A stretch of 64,000 nt of DNA from Podocnemis expansa (lineage: Eukaryota; Chordata; Testudines; Podocnemididae). The first letter of the stretch is position 1; the number at the start of each line of letters is the position of its first letter. The stretch lies in the NCBI GenBank assembly GCA_007922195.1, contig ML682059.1, forward strand, positions 10,311,118-10,375,117, given 5' to 3'. The translations under genes and the position numbers were made by a program. The notes under the pieces are model-generated. The model was not told where the DNA came from. It was given only the letters and a program-made list of their open reading frames with translations, and did not search any database. Shown here piece after piece: positions 46,715 through 58,362 of the stretch.

Positions 46715-46960
46715 CCTGTGATCTGATTTGCAACAATGCTGAGTGCTCTGCAACTGAAGACAATGTGAGCTTGCTTTGAATTTGTAAAGCACTATGTACT
46801 TTGAATTCAAGTCCTAGACGTCTCAAATTGGGATCACAAAATTAGTGGATACGTTTGACCTCCAGCTATCTGTGTCTCAATTTTCCAGCTGTAAAATGGG
46901 GATAATTCCACCCCTTCATCTCAGAGAGGTTTTGTGAAAGTAACTTAAACAATAGTCTTC
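46715..46960 (+). mobile_element. MIR-like SINE remnant
   Basis: 46862-46930 contains ctgtgtctcaattttccagctgtaaaatggggataat..., the characteristic 3' core of the ancient MIR family ('ctcagtttccccatctgtaaaatggggataa'). The upstream boundary is approximate. Confidence 0.65.
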
Positions 46961-49204
46961 TCTGAATGTCTGCCACCACATGCGCAGGAGATCAGACTTT
47001 TTTAACCATCAGTGTCAGCGGGGGGCCACACATGCACCCTGCAGGCCTTTGCACCATGCTTTGTTCTGTGCCAAACGCATAAAGGACAAAGCATCTCTAA
47101 CCATGATTCAGACCCTTCTTATCACCCAAGACAGCAAGATAAAACAACCTCAGTGTCTTTTCTTAGGGACTGTAGTCCTCTAACTTGTTTCATAGTTAAT
47201 ATAGTTACTGTACCTGCTTCCTTTACTTTTTATATTTCTGGTTCGCTTTATTGTTTTTTTCTGTTTGCTGCAGATACAAAAAACAAGATTGTTATTCTGT
47301 ATAGCAATGGACTCATTTCTCTCTTCATATACTTAGTAATAAAAAGATGAAAGATACTCCTAATGATAGAGAATAACTTAAATTATCCTATATTTATTCA
47401 ATATAATTTTATTTCCAGTCCACACTAAAATTTTCTAGAGTATGTGAAGGAAATAAATATGCATAAACTGGTTCCAATGAGGTGGTTTTTTTCTCCTAGC
47501 AGAACCATTGGACAGGAAGATGGTCTTGAAGTATTTTATTAAATACCTGGCACCACTGTTGGAAAAGACAGTATTACTATGTTCCCTTCAGAAGGCATAA
47601 ACAAATTGAAAAATTTGTAAACTCTTGCTACACAAGAGGAAAGATCTCTGCAATGATCAGGCCATATGGAGTTTGTATATTGCTCTCTGAGGTTTGAGAT
47701 GGTTGACAATTTTAAATGTACCTCTTGGCAGGAGTCTGGCTAACTTACCCTAGTGCTGCTGTGAGGAAAATGAGATGGTGCTGGACAGAGATGCAAAAAT
47801 GCTGATAGAGAAGTCTCACTATCAGGCATGTATGTGAAGGGAGGGTAAGAAAGAATGATGCTGGGAAAAGAGAATTTCTCTGCTCAGATAGATGATTTAA
47901 ACCTGTGAGCTTTAGTTTCCAAGAGATACCACTATCTTTTGACTCAATATAAGATAAAAACATACTTGTGATTTATTGTTTTGTGCCCAGTGTTTCTGGG
48001 TGATAAATACAGAAACTTTAGTTGTAATAAACATTCCATGTTTTCATTTTATAGGTGAAGCCATTAAACACATCATTCTGAATTGCATCTGCTTGGGGCA
48101 TTCATGTGGTTGTCAAGATTGTTGCTTTTGGTCAGCTATAATTTACTTTGATGATCCTGAATGGTGAGGCATATGTCTTCCAGAAAGGATGCTTTGTTAC
48201 TCTGTAACATGGGAAAATGGCATGCAAGACTGAAGCATGTATAAATCAGGTAGTAGAATTCTTTTATAAAAGTGTCTATAACTGCAACAGCAGTGCAAAG
48301 CCACTACTTCCTCATGATATGATCACCATAATTTATTTTAGCCACAACATTTAATGTGGAATGTGAAATTACTTATTCTTACTTATAATAAGATTATAAA
48401 TCTAATATAGTTATGTATTTAAGTAAACATTTGAAATGGTTGTAATGTGTGTTACAGCTTTTAGGCTCTGTTCAAGTGAAATATTCTATTCATCTTATTG
48501 TCTTTTGGATTTTTGCTTTCTGGCAGTCTAATATTCATTATTTAGGTTGACACTCCTTTCCAAAAAAGAAAAAAATAGTGACACTCTATAAAGTGTTGTG
48601 GAGCTGTTCCTGGGTGGCACTATGTATAAATTATAGCATTAGTTTTCTGTTTTCTTGTAAAATATTTTTGTTAAGCTAAATCCAGTTTTCACTCCTTTGT
48701 GTGAAATTAAGGGAGGAAGTACATGTTCCAAAGTCAGCCATCTCCATGTAGCTTATTGTTTAATGTTTTGACCCCAAACAGAATATTTAATTATGGAATG
48801 AGGGAGCTGACCCACCCTGACCATGAAATATGGTCATTAGTGTGTACTCTCCTTTACCAGAAGTGGAGGGTGGCTCTTACTCCCTTAATTGCACTGCCTG
48901 ACTACACCCTCCTCTATGGCAGTATGGACCTTCCTTTTCCCTCCCTCTTGATTGCAGTGATCCTGACATCCTGAAACATTTAAAGATGAAAATCTGACAT
49001 CCAAACTTCAAAGAAAAATTCTTGTGTATGCTCCCACTTGTTAATGAACTAAGCAAAAGAAGTAGATGACCCATTTGAATTTGTACTTTCATTTTAAAAG
49101 CTCAATTTTGAAAGGTTCCAAATTTTATTTTTTAATTTAAGTAGAAGGGAAGATTCCAATGGCCTCAATCTTTCTATTGATATTGAGGGAATGGCTGGGA
49201 TATT
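46961..49204. other. Intergenic AT-rich sequence
   Basis: No gene or transposon recognised. Open frames of 60-110 codons here lack any family signature. Confidence 0.4.
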
Positions 49205-49212
49205 TAAAAAAG

Positions 49213-49516
49213 GGTTAGTTACTTGCCTGTAACTACTGTTGTTCGAGATGAGCTGCTCACTTCCATTATACTCTGTGTTTGCATGTGCCAGCATGCTCAG
49301 CCACCGGAAACTCTTTCCCTAGCCTGCCCTGCGGGACCAGCGGTGGAGCCCCCTGGAGTGGTGCGCATACCACCCCAGTTAACTACCCATGCTGGTCCAG
49401 CAGGTGTCAGTCCCTTCTTTCCGCCACTCCGAAAGCGGGGACGGTGGGTGGGTGTGGAATGGAAGTGAGCAGCGCATCTCGAAGAACAGTAGTTACAGGC
49501 AAGTAACTAACCCTTT
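49213..49516. repeat. Inverted repeats at the DIRS 3' end
   Basis: 49213-49250 (gggttagttacttgcctgta...) is the reverse complement of about 49478-49516 (...tacaggcaagtaactaaccc), enclosing a 230-base spacer. Confidence 0.85.
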
Positions 49517-49991
49517 CTTCTTCAAGCAGCTGCTCACATGCATTCCACTCTGGGTCGACTACAAGTCTTGTCCTGGATGGTGGGCGGAGTTAGGAGAGAG
49601 GCCGAACCGAAGGACAGCCTCGCCAAAGGCTGCATCGTCCCTGGCCTGTTGCACTATGGCATAATGGGTAGTAAAGGTGTGTGCCGATGCCCATGTTGCC
49701 GCACGACAGATATCTCAGACCGGAACTCCTGCGAGGAAGGCCATTGATGAGGCCTGGGCCCTTGTTGAATTGACCTTCACCCCCCCCCCCCGGGCAATGG
49801 CACATGCAACAGTTGGTAGCATGTCTTTATACAGGACGTAATCCAAGACGAAACTGTCTGGGAGAAACCGGGTTCCCTCTCACACAGTCTGCCACCTCCA
49901 CAAAGAGCTGGGTAGACTTCCTGAAGGGCTTTGTTCTCTGAATGTAAAAGGCCCAGGCTCTTCTTACATCCAGCATATACAACCACCTCTG

Positions 49992-50660
49992 TTAGCACAA
50001 CGAGTGTGGCTTTGGACAGAACACTGGGAAGAATAAGTCCTGGTTAAGGTGGAAGTCCGATACCACCTTTGGGAGGCATGCCAGATGGGGTCTGAGCCTT
50101 ACCTTGTCCTTAAAAAAGACCGTGTAGGGGGGTTCCGTGGAGAGCGCCCTCAACTCGGAAACCCTCCGTGAGGAGGTCACTGCCACCAAGAATGCTACAT
50201 TGTGTGATAGGGATAATAATGGGCAGGTGGCCAATGGTTCGAACGGCAGCCCTGTCAGTCTTTGGAGAACCAAATTCAGATCCCATTGCGGAAGGGGTGG
50301 CCTCGTTGAGGGAAAAACCCTCTCTGACCCCTTTAAAAACCTCGTTACCAACGGGTGAGCGAAAACCAAACGACCTGCCACATGGACATGGGCTGCCGAG
50401 ATGGCTGCAAGATGGACCTTTAGTGACGCCTGCACAAGGCCAGAGTGCTTTAGTTCTAAAAGGTAGTCCAGGATGTTCGGAATGGGTGCAACTCAAGGGT
50501 CCAAGTTCCTATCCTGAGCCCATCTGTGAAAGCGTAGCCACTTGGTGCTGTACATTGCGTGGGTTGAGGCTTTCCTGCTACCAACCAGGATACGCCTCAC
50601 CTGAGCTGAACATGCAAGTTCTCCAGTGGACAGCCAGAGAGTCTCCACGCTGTTAGGTGG
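49992..50660 (-). pseudogene. DIRS tyrosine recombinase, fragmented
   Basis: N-terminal SAM-like part (RRILVGSRKASTHAMYSTKW) at 50600-50500 and the catalytic segment VAFLVAVTSSRRVSELRALS with the first active-site arginine (about 50190-50140), followed by FFKDKVRLRPH. The C-terminal H-x-x-R and Tyr boxes are not clearly readable, so the enzyme is incomplete. Confidence 0.75.
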
Positions 50661-51148
50661 AGTGATCTCAGCTTTGGGTGGAGTAGCTGCATTAACAGGT
50701 CGGGACGTAACGGGAGTTCCCGGGGCAGGGCTATCAAAAGTTCCCTCAGCAGATGGTACCAGTGCTGTCTTGGCCAGGCGGGGGTGATCAAAATCACCTG
50801 GGCCCTGTCCCTCTTTATCTTTAGCAGCACTCTGTGCAGTAACAGGAAGGGAGGAAAGGCGTACATCAGTGGTCCCCCCCATGGTAGTAAAAAGGCATCT
50901 GGAAGGGAACCCACCTCCCAACCCTCCAGGGAGCAAAATTGGCTGCATTTGCGATTCACCTGAGGTGCAAACAGGTCAATTAGGGGATACCCCCAACTGC
51001 GGAAGATTGGGCCCAGGACTCCCGGGTGCAGAGACCACTCGTACTGGAAGTTGAATTGCCTGCTGAGGTGATCTGTCTTGTCGTTCCTCACTCCCAGTAG
51101 GTGAGAAGCGACAATGTGAAAGTCGTAAGTTACTGCTAATTCCCAAAG

Positions 51149-52663
51149 CTAGGTTGCCTTGCGGCAGAGTGCCAATGAGCGAGCGCCCCCCTGGCGATTT
51201 ACATAGTGCATAGCCACTGAATTGTCTGTCAAGACTGGGACTAAGCGGCCCCTCAGCTGATATCGGAACACCCCGTACGCGAGTTTTACGGACCTTAGTT
51301 CCCTGACATTGATGTGGAGCAGTTTCTCCATCTCTGACCATCTTCCTTGCATGCTGACGCCCGTGCTGAGGTGTGTGCCCCAACCAAGGTCCAAAGCATC
51401 CGTAATTAAAGTCACCGAGGGAGCCGTCACTCCAAAAGGTACTCCCTTCAACACCTGCTGAGGGCTTTGCCACCAGTCCAGTTGCGATAGGCCCTTGCAG
51501 TCCACTGTCACTACCCTGTCCAACTGATGCTTGCTGGGGCAGAATACCGAACGGAGCCATCCCTGGAATGGACGGGCCAGGGGAACTACACTGGTGGAGG
51601 CTGCCATGTGGCATAGGAGCCCAAGGCAGCGTCTTGCAGTGGTGGTCGGGTTCCACTTTAGATGAACGATCATGTCTGACATAGCCTTGAACCTTGTTTG
51701 TGGAAGGAAAGCCCTGGCACGGGAAGAGTCCAACACCGCCCCTATAAATTCTATCCTCTGGACTGGGCAAAACTGAGACTTCTGTTCATTGATGATACGC
51801 CCAGGTGGTTTCACAGCGCTCGAACTATTTGGACTCTTGTCTCGAACCGGTCCCCTCGATCGATCACAGATCAGCCAGTCATTGAGGTACGGGAAAATAC
51901 TGACTCTCTTCCGTCGCAGCTGAGCCACGACTACTGCCATACATTTTGTAAACACTCTTGGCGCTAAAGAGAGGCTGAGAGGAAGGGCCGTGAACTGCAG
52001 ATGTCTGTGCCCTTTCACAAAGCGCAGGAATCTCCTGTGCTGGGGTTCGATTGCCACGTGGAAGTACGCGTCCTGTAAATTGAGGGAGGCGATCCAATCC
52101 CCAGGATCCAGGGAAGGAATGATTTGCTTGAGGGTCACCATCCTGAACTTTAACTTTGCCAGGAACCTGTTTAGCCCGCGTAAATCGAGGATGGGCCTTA
52201 ACCCCCCATTGGACTTGGGGATCAGAAAATAACAGGAGTAAAACCCTCTCCCTTCCTGTCCTCTCGGCACTTCCTCCACTGCCCCTAGTGCAAGGAGCTT
52301 GTCCACCTCCTGGTTCAGGTATTGCTCGTGAGAGGTGTCTCTGAAGAGGGACTGGGAAGGGGGAGGATGATGGGGGAGCCTGGCATCGAACTGCAGCGAA
52401 TAGCTGTCCTGCACCGTTCTCAAGACCCAACGGTCTGTGGTGATACAGGCCCACTGGGAGTAGAATGGGGACAGTTGGTTGAGGAATAGTGGATCCTGGG
52501 GTGAAGTATTTGGCTCGTTGCCCTCAAGCATCTCGTCAAAACCGCCGCATTTGATTGGTAGAGTGATGACGGTTGGGTTGGGTAGACCGACGTGGGGAAG
52601 AGAAAGGCCTACTCCGGGAGGCTCTACCCTTGTCTCTGTCTCTCTGCCTAGGTCTGTTGGCAA
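51149..52663 (-). pseudogene. DIRS reverse transcriptase-RNase H (504-codon open frame)
   Basis: RT blocks: GRGFYSCYFLIPKSNGGLRP, LNRFLAKLKFRMVTL, LNLQDAYFHVAIEPQHRRFL, LSLSLAPRVFTKCM and FPYLNDWL. The last has Asp to Asn in the YLDD motif, which should inactivate it. RNase H follows: VTLITDALDLGWGTHL, ELRSVKLAY and PVLTDNSVAMHYVNRQGG. The frame ends at 51149, after which shifted frames carry PLIDLFAPQVNRKC and ITPAWPRQHWY. It copies the element RNA for circular-DNA integration by the adjacent recombinase. Confidence 0.88.
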
Positions 52664-53021
52664 ACGATTGTCTCGGTTGGGAAGGGCCCTGTCTGAACTG
52701 CTGTCTGAAAGGGCGATGGGACGGCTGAGGGGAGACTAATCCCAAAGATTGAAGCGTCGCTGTTGAGTCCTTTAACCCGTGGAGCTTCGCATCTGTCAAC
52801 TCAGAGAAGAGCGCCATGACCTCAAAGGGTAAGTCTTGAATTGATTGTTGAACCAAGGGGGGGGACCTGAGGCTTGCAAACACGCTGTCCTTCACAGAGT
52901 CACTGCCGTGGCCACGATCCTGCCCGCCGAATCTGCAGCATCCCACGACGCTTGCAGCAGCGCTCGAGCGACCACCCGGCCCTCCTCTAGGATGGTATTG
53001 AAGTCAAGGCGGCAGTCTGAT
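52536..53021 (-). pseudogene. DIRS gag, C-terminal part
   Basis: Contains CRLDFNTILEEGRVVARALL and QASWDAADSAGRIVATAV, then ELTDAKLHGLKDSTATLQSLG and an arginine/serine/proline-rich basic tail. This is the familiar C-terminal layout of vertebrate DIRS gag, probably the nucleic-acid-binding end. It is split over two frames near 52900. Confidence 0.75.
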
Positions 53022-55874
53022 GGAATCATAGAATCATGGGGTTGGAAGGGACCTACACTAATGAGAGGAGCCTGGGAAATAAGCAAGAAGAATTGGTAGT
53101 ACTAGCGCAGACAAGGAACTATGATATCATAGGAATAACGGAGACGTGGTGGGATAGTCTGCATGACTGGAGCTCTGCCATGGATGGATATAAACTGTTC
53201 AGGAAAGACAGGCAGGGAAGAAGAGGGGGAGGAGTAGCACTATATGTAAAAGAGCTCTATGACTGCTCAGAGCTCCATTATGGAAGTGGAAGCTTGCCAG
53301 TAGAAAGTCTGTGGGTTACATTGAGAGGGGAAAGCAACAAGGGGGATGTTGTGGTGGGTGTCTGCTATAGACCACCAGACCAGAAGCAGGAGGTGGATGA
53401 GGTGTTCTATGGACAACTAGCGGAAGATTCTAGATCACAAGCCCTGGTGCTGATGGGTGACTTCAATTACCCTGACATCTGCTGGGAGGCCCATATAGCA
53501 GTGCATGGGCAATCCAGGAAATTTTTAGAGTGTTGGGGACAACTTTCTAGTACAAATGCTAGAGGAACCAACTAGGGGCCTTGCACCTCTCAACCTGCTG
53601 CTCACAAACAGGGAAGAATTGATCAGGGAGGTAGAGTTAAATGGCAAGATAGGCAGTAGTGACCATGACATGGTTGAGTTCAGGATGCTGATTAAAGGAA
53701 GGAAGGAAAGAAGCAAAACACAAACCCTGGACTTCAAAAAAGCAGATTTTGGCTCCCCCAGGGAACTGATGGGCAGAATCCATTGGGAAGCTAATCTGAA
53801 GGGGAAAGGAGTCCAAGAAAGTTGGTTATATTTTAAAGAAACCCTGCTAAGGGCACAGGAAGTTGCCATTCCAATTAGGAGAAAGAACAAACATGTGCGG
53901 CAGCCAGAATGGCTTAGCCAAGAACTCTGCTCTGAGCTTAAACATAAAAAGGAAGCTTACAAGAAGTGGAAGCTTGGTCAGATGACCAAGGAGGCATATA
54001 AAGATATTGCTAGGGACTGCAGGGATAAAATCAGAAAGGCCAAAGGACGAATGGAGTTGCGGCTAGCGAGGGATGTAAAAGATAAGAAGAAGGGGCTCTA
54101 CAAGTATGTTAATAACAAGAAGAGGATCAGGGATGGTGTAGGTCCCTTACTGAATGGGGCAGGCATCCTCGTGACAGAGGATGAGGGAAAAGCTGAAGTG
54201 CTCAATGCTTTTTTTTGCTTCAATTTTCACAGGCAGGGTCAGCTCCCAGCCCACTACCATGGGTACAGCAGATTAGGGAGAAGAAGAAAGGCCCTTGGTG
54301 ACAGAAGGTCAGGTTAGGGACTGCTTAAAGAAGCTGAATGTGCACAAGTCCATGGGGCCGGACGAACTGCATCCAAGGGTGCTAAGGGAATTGGCCGATG
54401 AGATAGCAGCACCGCTGGCCATTATCTTTCAAAACTCATGGAGAACAGGGGAGGTGCCAGAGGACTGGAAAAAGGCAAATATAGTGCCTATTTTCAAGAA
54501 AGGGAAAAAGGAGGATCCGGGGAATTACATACCAGTCATCCTCACCTCAATCCCTGGCAAAATTATGGAGCAGGTTCTCAAAGAATCCATCCTCAAACAC
54601 TTAGAGGAAAATAAAGTGATCAGGAACAGTCAGCATGGATTTACCAAGGGTAAATCATGCCTCACCAATCTCATTTCCTTCTATGATCAGATGACTGGTT
54701 TTCTGGATGCAGGAAGAACTGTTGATGTGATATACCTTGATTTTAGCAATGCTTTTGATACAGTTTCCCACAGCATTCTCATTTGCAAATTAAGGAAGTA
54801 TGGGTTGGACAGGTGGACTATAGGGTGGATAGAAAACTGGCTAGATCAACGGTTTCAGCGGGTAGCAATCAATAGTTCCATGTCTAGCTGGCAACCAGTA
54901 ACGAGTGGTGTGCCCCAGGGGTCGGTCCTGCGGCCGGCTCTGTTCAACATTTTCACCAGTGATCTGGATGATGGAGTAGACTGCACTCTCAGTTAGTTTG
55001 CGTATGACACCAAGCTGGGGGGAACAGTAGACACGTTGGAGGGCAAGGACAGGATTCAAGGAGACCTAGATAAATTGGAACAGTGGGCCAATAGAAATCT
55101 TATGAGGTTCAAGAAGGACAAGTGTAAAATCCTGCACGTGGGACGGAAAAACCCCATGCACTGCTACAGGCTGGGGAATGTTCAGCTAAGTAGCAGCACT
55201 GGAGAAGAGGACCTGGGGGTCATGGTGGATGGGAAGCTAGATATGAGTCAGCAGTGTGGTCTTGCTGCCAAAAAGGCCAATGGCATACTGGGCTGCATCA
55301 AAAGAAGTATTACCAGCAGATCAAGGGATGTGATCATTCCCCTCTATTCTGCACTGGTGAGGCCACATCTAGAATACTGTGTTCAGTTTTGGGCTCCCCA
55401 CTACAAAAAAGACAGGGACATGCTAGAGAGAGTTCAGAGGAGGGCAACCAAAATGATTAAAGGGCTGGAGCACAAGCCCTATAAGGAAAGACTGAAAGCA
55501 TTCGGCTTATTCAGTCTGCAGAAGAGAAGATTGAGGGGGGATTTGATAGCAGCCTTCAACTACTTGAAGGGATGCTCCAGGGAAGATGGAGCTCGACTGT
55601 TCTCGGTAGTAAGAGAGGACAGAACCAGGAGCAATGGTCTCCAGTTGCGGTTAGGGAGGTCGAGGCTGGATATTAGAAAAAACTTTTTTATTAGGCGAGT
55701 GGTGAAGCATTGGAATGAGCTGCCTAGGGAGGTGGTGGAATCTCCATCTTTGGAGGTGTTTACGGCCCGGCTGGACAAAACCATGACTGGGATGGTTTAG
55801 TGGAAGTGGTCCTGCCTCTGGCAGGGGGTTGGACTAGATGACCTATGAGGTCCCTTCCAACCCTAGGATTCTAT
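53022..55874 (+). mobile_element. CR1 LINE, near-complete ORF2, inserted at the end of the DIRS
   Basis: Opens with about 30 bases of antisense CR1 3' tail (gaatcatagaatcatggggttgg), then switches to sense CR1 from the start of the endonuclease and continues to the 3' end (ggtcccttccaaccctaggattctat). It lacks ORF1. Confidence 0.9.
53051..55800 (+). pseudogene. CR1 ORF2: APE endonuclease and reverse transcriptase, broken
   Basis: The endonuclease spans 53051-53560 (SLGNKQEELVVLAQTRNYDI, ITETWWDSLHDWS, VLMGDFNYPDICWEA). A frameshift near 53556 and another near 54230-54300 follow. RT from 54295: [63 protein letters not shown] and SGVPQGSVL. At 54994-55008 an amber stop is followed by FAYDTKL, where the catalytic F-A-D-D motif has Asp to Tyr. 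The last frame (55036-55800) carries the thumb and C-terminus. Both the stop and the missing aspartate make it inactive. Confidence 0.9.
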
Positions 55875-56312
55875 TTCAGCAAACCAAACAAATTCTTTTG
55901 ATTGGAGCACTGTGGAAGGCCTTGTAACAGTGGCAGGTGAGGCTGTAGATCTTCAGTGCTCCTGCTTCCACTATGTATAACACTAGGGAAAGTGGCATGG
56001 GAACAATTTTTACACTAGCAGTGCTGCTGAATAACACTGTGACCTTTACACATAACGGAGCCCACTGCGGTGCGGGGTTGTTGGTACACATGGTTTTCCC
56101 TTCCTTACTGCTTATTGTAAAGTCTGGCATACTGCAACCCCACTTGCCTCCAGTTCTCTAACCCTAGAGCAGGACTGAATGTCACCCTAACAACTTGGGT
56201 AAGTTCTCCATCTTCAGGCATCTGACAAAGGGGGACTTTTCTCCCAAGAAAGCTCAGGTGCAGAGCCAGCTCTACCATGAGGCAAGAGACAACCATGGCT
56301 TCAGGTGACAGT
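55875..56312. other. Short intergenic stretch
   Basis: No feature recognised between the CR1 and the MITE. Confidence 0.4.
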
Positions 56313-56320
56313 TCTTAGGG

Positions 56321-56561
56321 CAGGGGCGTCACTGTCCCGAGGAAGCATTTGGGGCACTGGCCAAGCCCACGACCCCTGGCTGGGGACAGGGCCCAGAGCT
56401 GCCTCCCCGGCTGCGGGCGGCTGAGGCCTGGATCCCCGGCCGGGGACTGGGCTTCCGTGGGTGGCTGGGCCACGGATCGGGCCAGAGACCGGGAGAGGCG
56501 GGCCCTGTGAGACCCAGGGCACTGGTGCTGGGATTTGGGGCACATGCCAGTGACACCCCTG
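56321..56561. mobile_element. hAT-type MITE with GC-rich core
   Basis: TIRs caggggcgtcactgtc (56321) and gccagtgacacccctg (to 56561) are flanked by an 8-base duplication with one mismatch (tcttaggg 56313-56320, tctttggg 56562-56569). An 8-bp duplication is the hAT signature. The interior holds the same GC-rich repeats as 43980-44475. Confidence 0.85.
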
Positions 56562-56879
56562 TCTTTGGGGCACCTAGCCCCCCGAAGATCAGGCTTGCTC
56601 CTGCCTCTTCAACTCTTTCCTAGCAGCTCAGGCCGTCAGTCAACCCGCAGCTCAAGTCCTGTAGGCAGAGTGTGCTTTAAATGCCTCTGCAGACAGATGC
56701 TGGAGATTCACGCACTTTGGAAAACCGTTTTCAACCTCTATAAATGAGGTTGGGGGGGGGCGCCAAATCAAAATTTGGCTTGGGGCGTCACAGTCCCTTG
56801 AGCCGGCGCTGCTCACGGGACAAATAAACTTGTTAGTCTTTAAACAGTGCCTGGCACTCCTCGTTTCTTTAACTTGGGC

Positions 56880-57450
56880 ATGTTATTTCTGACACAGGCC
56901 AGTTACAGTGGGGGGAGGGGGCTGCTAGCTGGAGGAGACCAAGGCGGCCTGAGGGGCTGCGGCCACCGAGGCGCGCGCACCGTCCACCCCTCAACTGTCC
57001 CCTCCTTAAAAGCGAAGGGGGCGGGGCGCGGGGGCGCTGCAGCCAATGGGCGGGCTCGGGAGGAGCGGGTCTCTGTGGGGTCCAGGGGGCGCGAGCGGCG
57101 AGGCCGGAGTCGGGAGCGGGCGGCGCCATGGAGCTAACGGCCGCTCCGCGGCCCTGGGCCTTCCTCCCGCTGGCGGCCGCCGCGCTGCTGCTCCCGGGGG
57201 CGGCGGGTGAGTAACGGGCCGGGGGGCGGCTCCCGTCACCAACATGGCGCACGGGCCGGCCCCGGGGGGGGTCTGGCAGCCCCCGCCGCCTCGCTCTGCG
57301 CGGCCCGGCCCTGGCCCTGTCCAGGGGGAAGGGAGCGGGCGCGCGCGCGCGAGCGCCTGGAGGGACCAACACGCGCCTCGCCCCGCTGCCGGCGCCTCAG
57401 GGGCTCCTTCCCGCCAGGGCTGGGCCGCTGTTCTCCTCAGGACTTGAAAT
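56880..57450 (+). promoter_or_regulatory. CpG island and promoter of the TGFBR1-like gene
   Basis: Dense CpG. A GC box (ggggcggggc, 57017-57026) and a CCAAT box (57043-57047) lie 70-110 bases before the ATG, with no good TATA box. This is a typical housekeeping/growth-factor-receptor promoter. Confidence 0.75.
57128..57206 (+). CDS. TGFBR1: TGFBR1-like first coding exon (signal peptide)
   Basis: The ATG in gccgccatgg-like context opens 26 codons: a short polar start, then APRPWAFLPLAAAALLLPGA, a classic signal peptide. The exon ends at a GTGAGT donor (57207) in phase 1. TGFBR1 exon 1 is known to encode just such a leader (M-E..., A-A-P-R-P, Leu/Ala core, L-L-P-G-A) and to end in phase 1. The resemblance, the phase and the CpG island support TGFBR1 or a close duplicate. 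The assignment is less secure than for the terminal exon because signal peptides are short. Exon 2, with the ligand-binding domain, is not in the window. Confidence 0.7.
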
Positions 57451-57635
57451 GGGGGGGGGGGTCACTAATTTGGTGTAAGACTGTTACTAGCTGACAGCGG
57501 GGGGGTATAGGAGGATGTTAGGGAAATCACTGGGGTTTGGCTTGGAAAACCCTTGCTTGTGGGGAGGTGAGAGAATTGAGGGGAAAAGCAGCTCAGATCC
57601 CACCTTGAGTGGCTTGGGTCTTCAAGGGTTCAACA

Positions 57636-57947
57636 CCAAGGGTCTCAAACAAAAATCACCATGAGGACTAGTGTGTTAGCCCGAGGGCTGCACCGCTGAA
57701 AACTTTTCATACAGCGATATTGCAAATAGCAATAGTGTCATCGTGGGCTGCAGGAAATAGCTTTAGGGGCTGCGTGTTTGAGACCCCTGCACCAGGGGTC
57801 TCACTCAAATCACCGTGAGGGCCGCGTGAGAGCTAATATGTTAACCCGAGGGCAGCGCCACTGAAATCTTCTCATACAACGATATTGCAGTAGTGTCATT
57901 GTGGGCTATAGGAAATAACTTTAGAGGCCACAAGTTTGAGACCCCTG
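57636..57947. mobile_element. Two tandem copies of a hAT-like MITE
   Basis: 57636-57790 and 57793-57947 are about 155-base copies, each running from 'agggtctcaaac/aggggtctcactc' to 'tttgagacccctg', inverted terminal repeats. The interiors match (cgataTTGCA, gtgtcat.gtgggct..aggaaata). Confidence 0.75.
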
Positions 57948-58027
57948 ATGTACAGGCTGGTCTCAGAGCACCCATCAACTGACTCAGATGACGGATTTGT
58001 TAACGACTGTCATTGGAGATGTAGCTG

Positions 58028-58362
58028 GGACATCAAGACTTCAAAGAGAAACAGCTGAACTCAAATAAATATGCAAGCTAAATTCTGTGAAAGCAGGACT
58101 TAATTGAGACTGTGGGTTCTTTTCCCATTACAAAGGGTAATTTGACTTCAGGCTTCCCATGGTTTGAGCCTGTAAACTGCTCTGATTTGCTGTTACTTTA
58201 TGACCTGATCCTATGTTTTATACCCCCTTGCATTTAGTTTCATTCCTTTCTGTAAGTTCACCCATCTTCAAAGCATCTGAGGAAGTGGGATCTTCTCCCA
58301 CAAAAGCTCATGCAAAAAATAAATCTGTTAGTCTTAAAATGCCACACAACTCCTTGTTGTTG
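58028..58362 (+). mobile_element. Penelope-like element 3' fragment
   Basis: Same sequence as 39815-40164, from gggacatcaagacttcaaag to aaaatgccacacaactccttg. Confidence 0.75.

Larger units (their letters stand above)
49205..53021 (-). mobile_element. DIRS-type retroelement, minus strand, 5' end lost to a CR1
   Basis: Read right to left: gag C-terminal half, RT, RNase H, tyrosine recombinase, then inverted repeats at 49213-49516. It stops abruptly at 53021, where CR1 sequence begins. It is better preserved than the DIRS at 32144 but has frameshifts. Confidence 0.88.

Noticed and set aside
56847..57494. CpG-island frames up to 167 codons
   Set aside because: Stop-poor because of GC content; only the exon at 57128 has a splice donor and a signal peptide.
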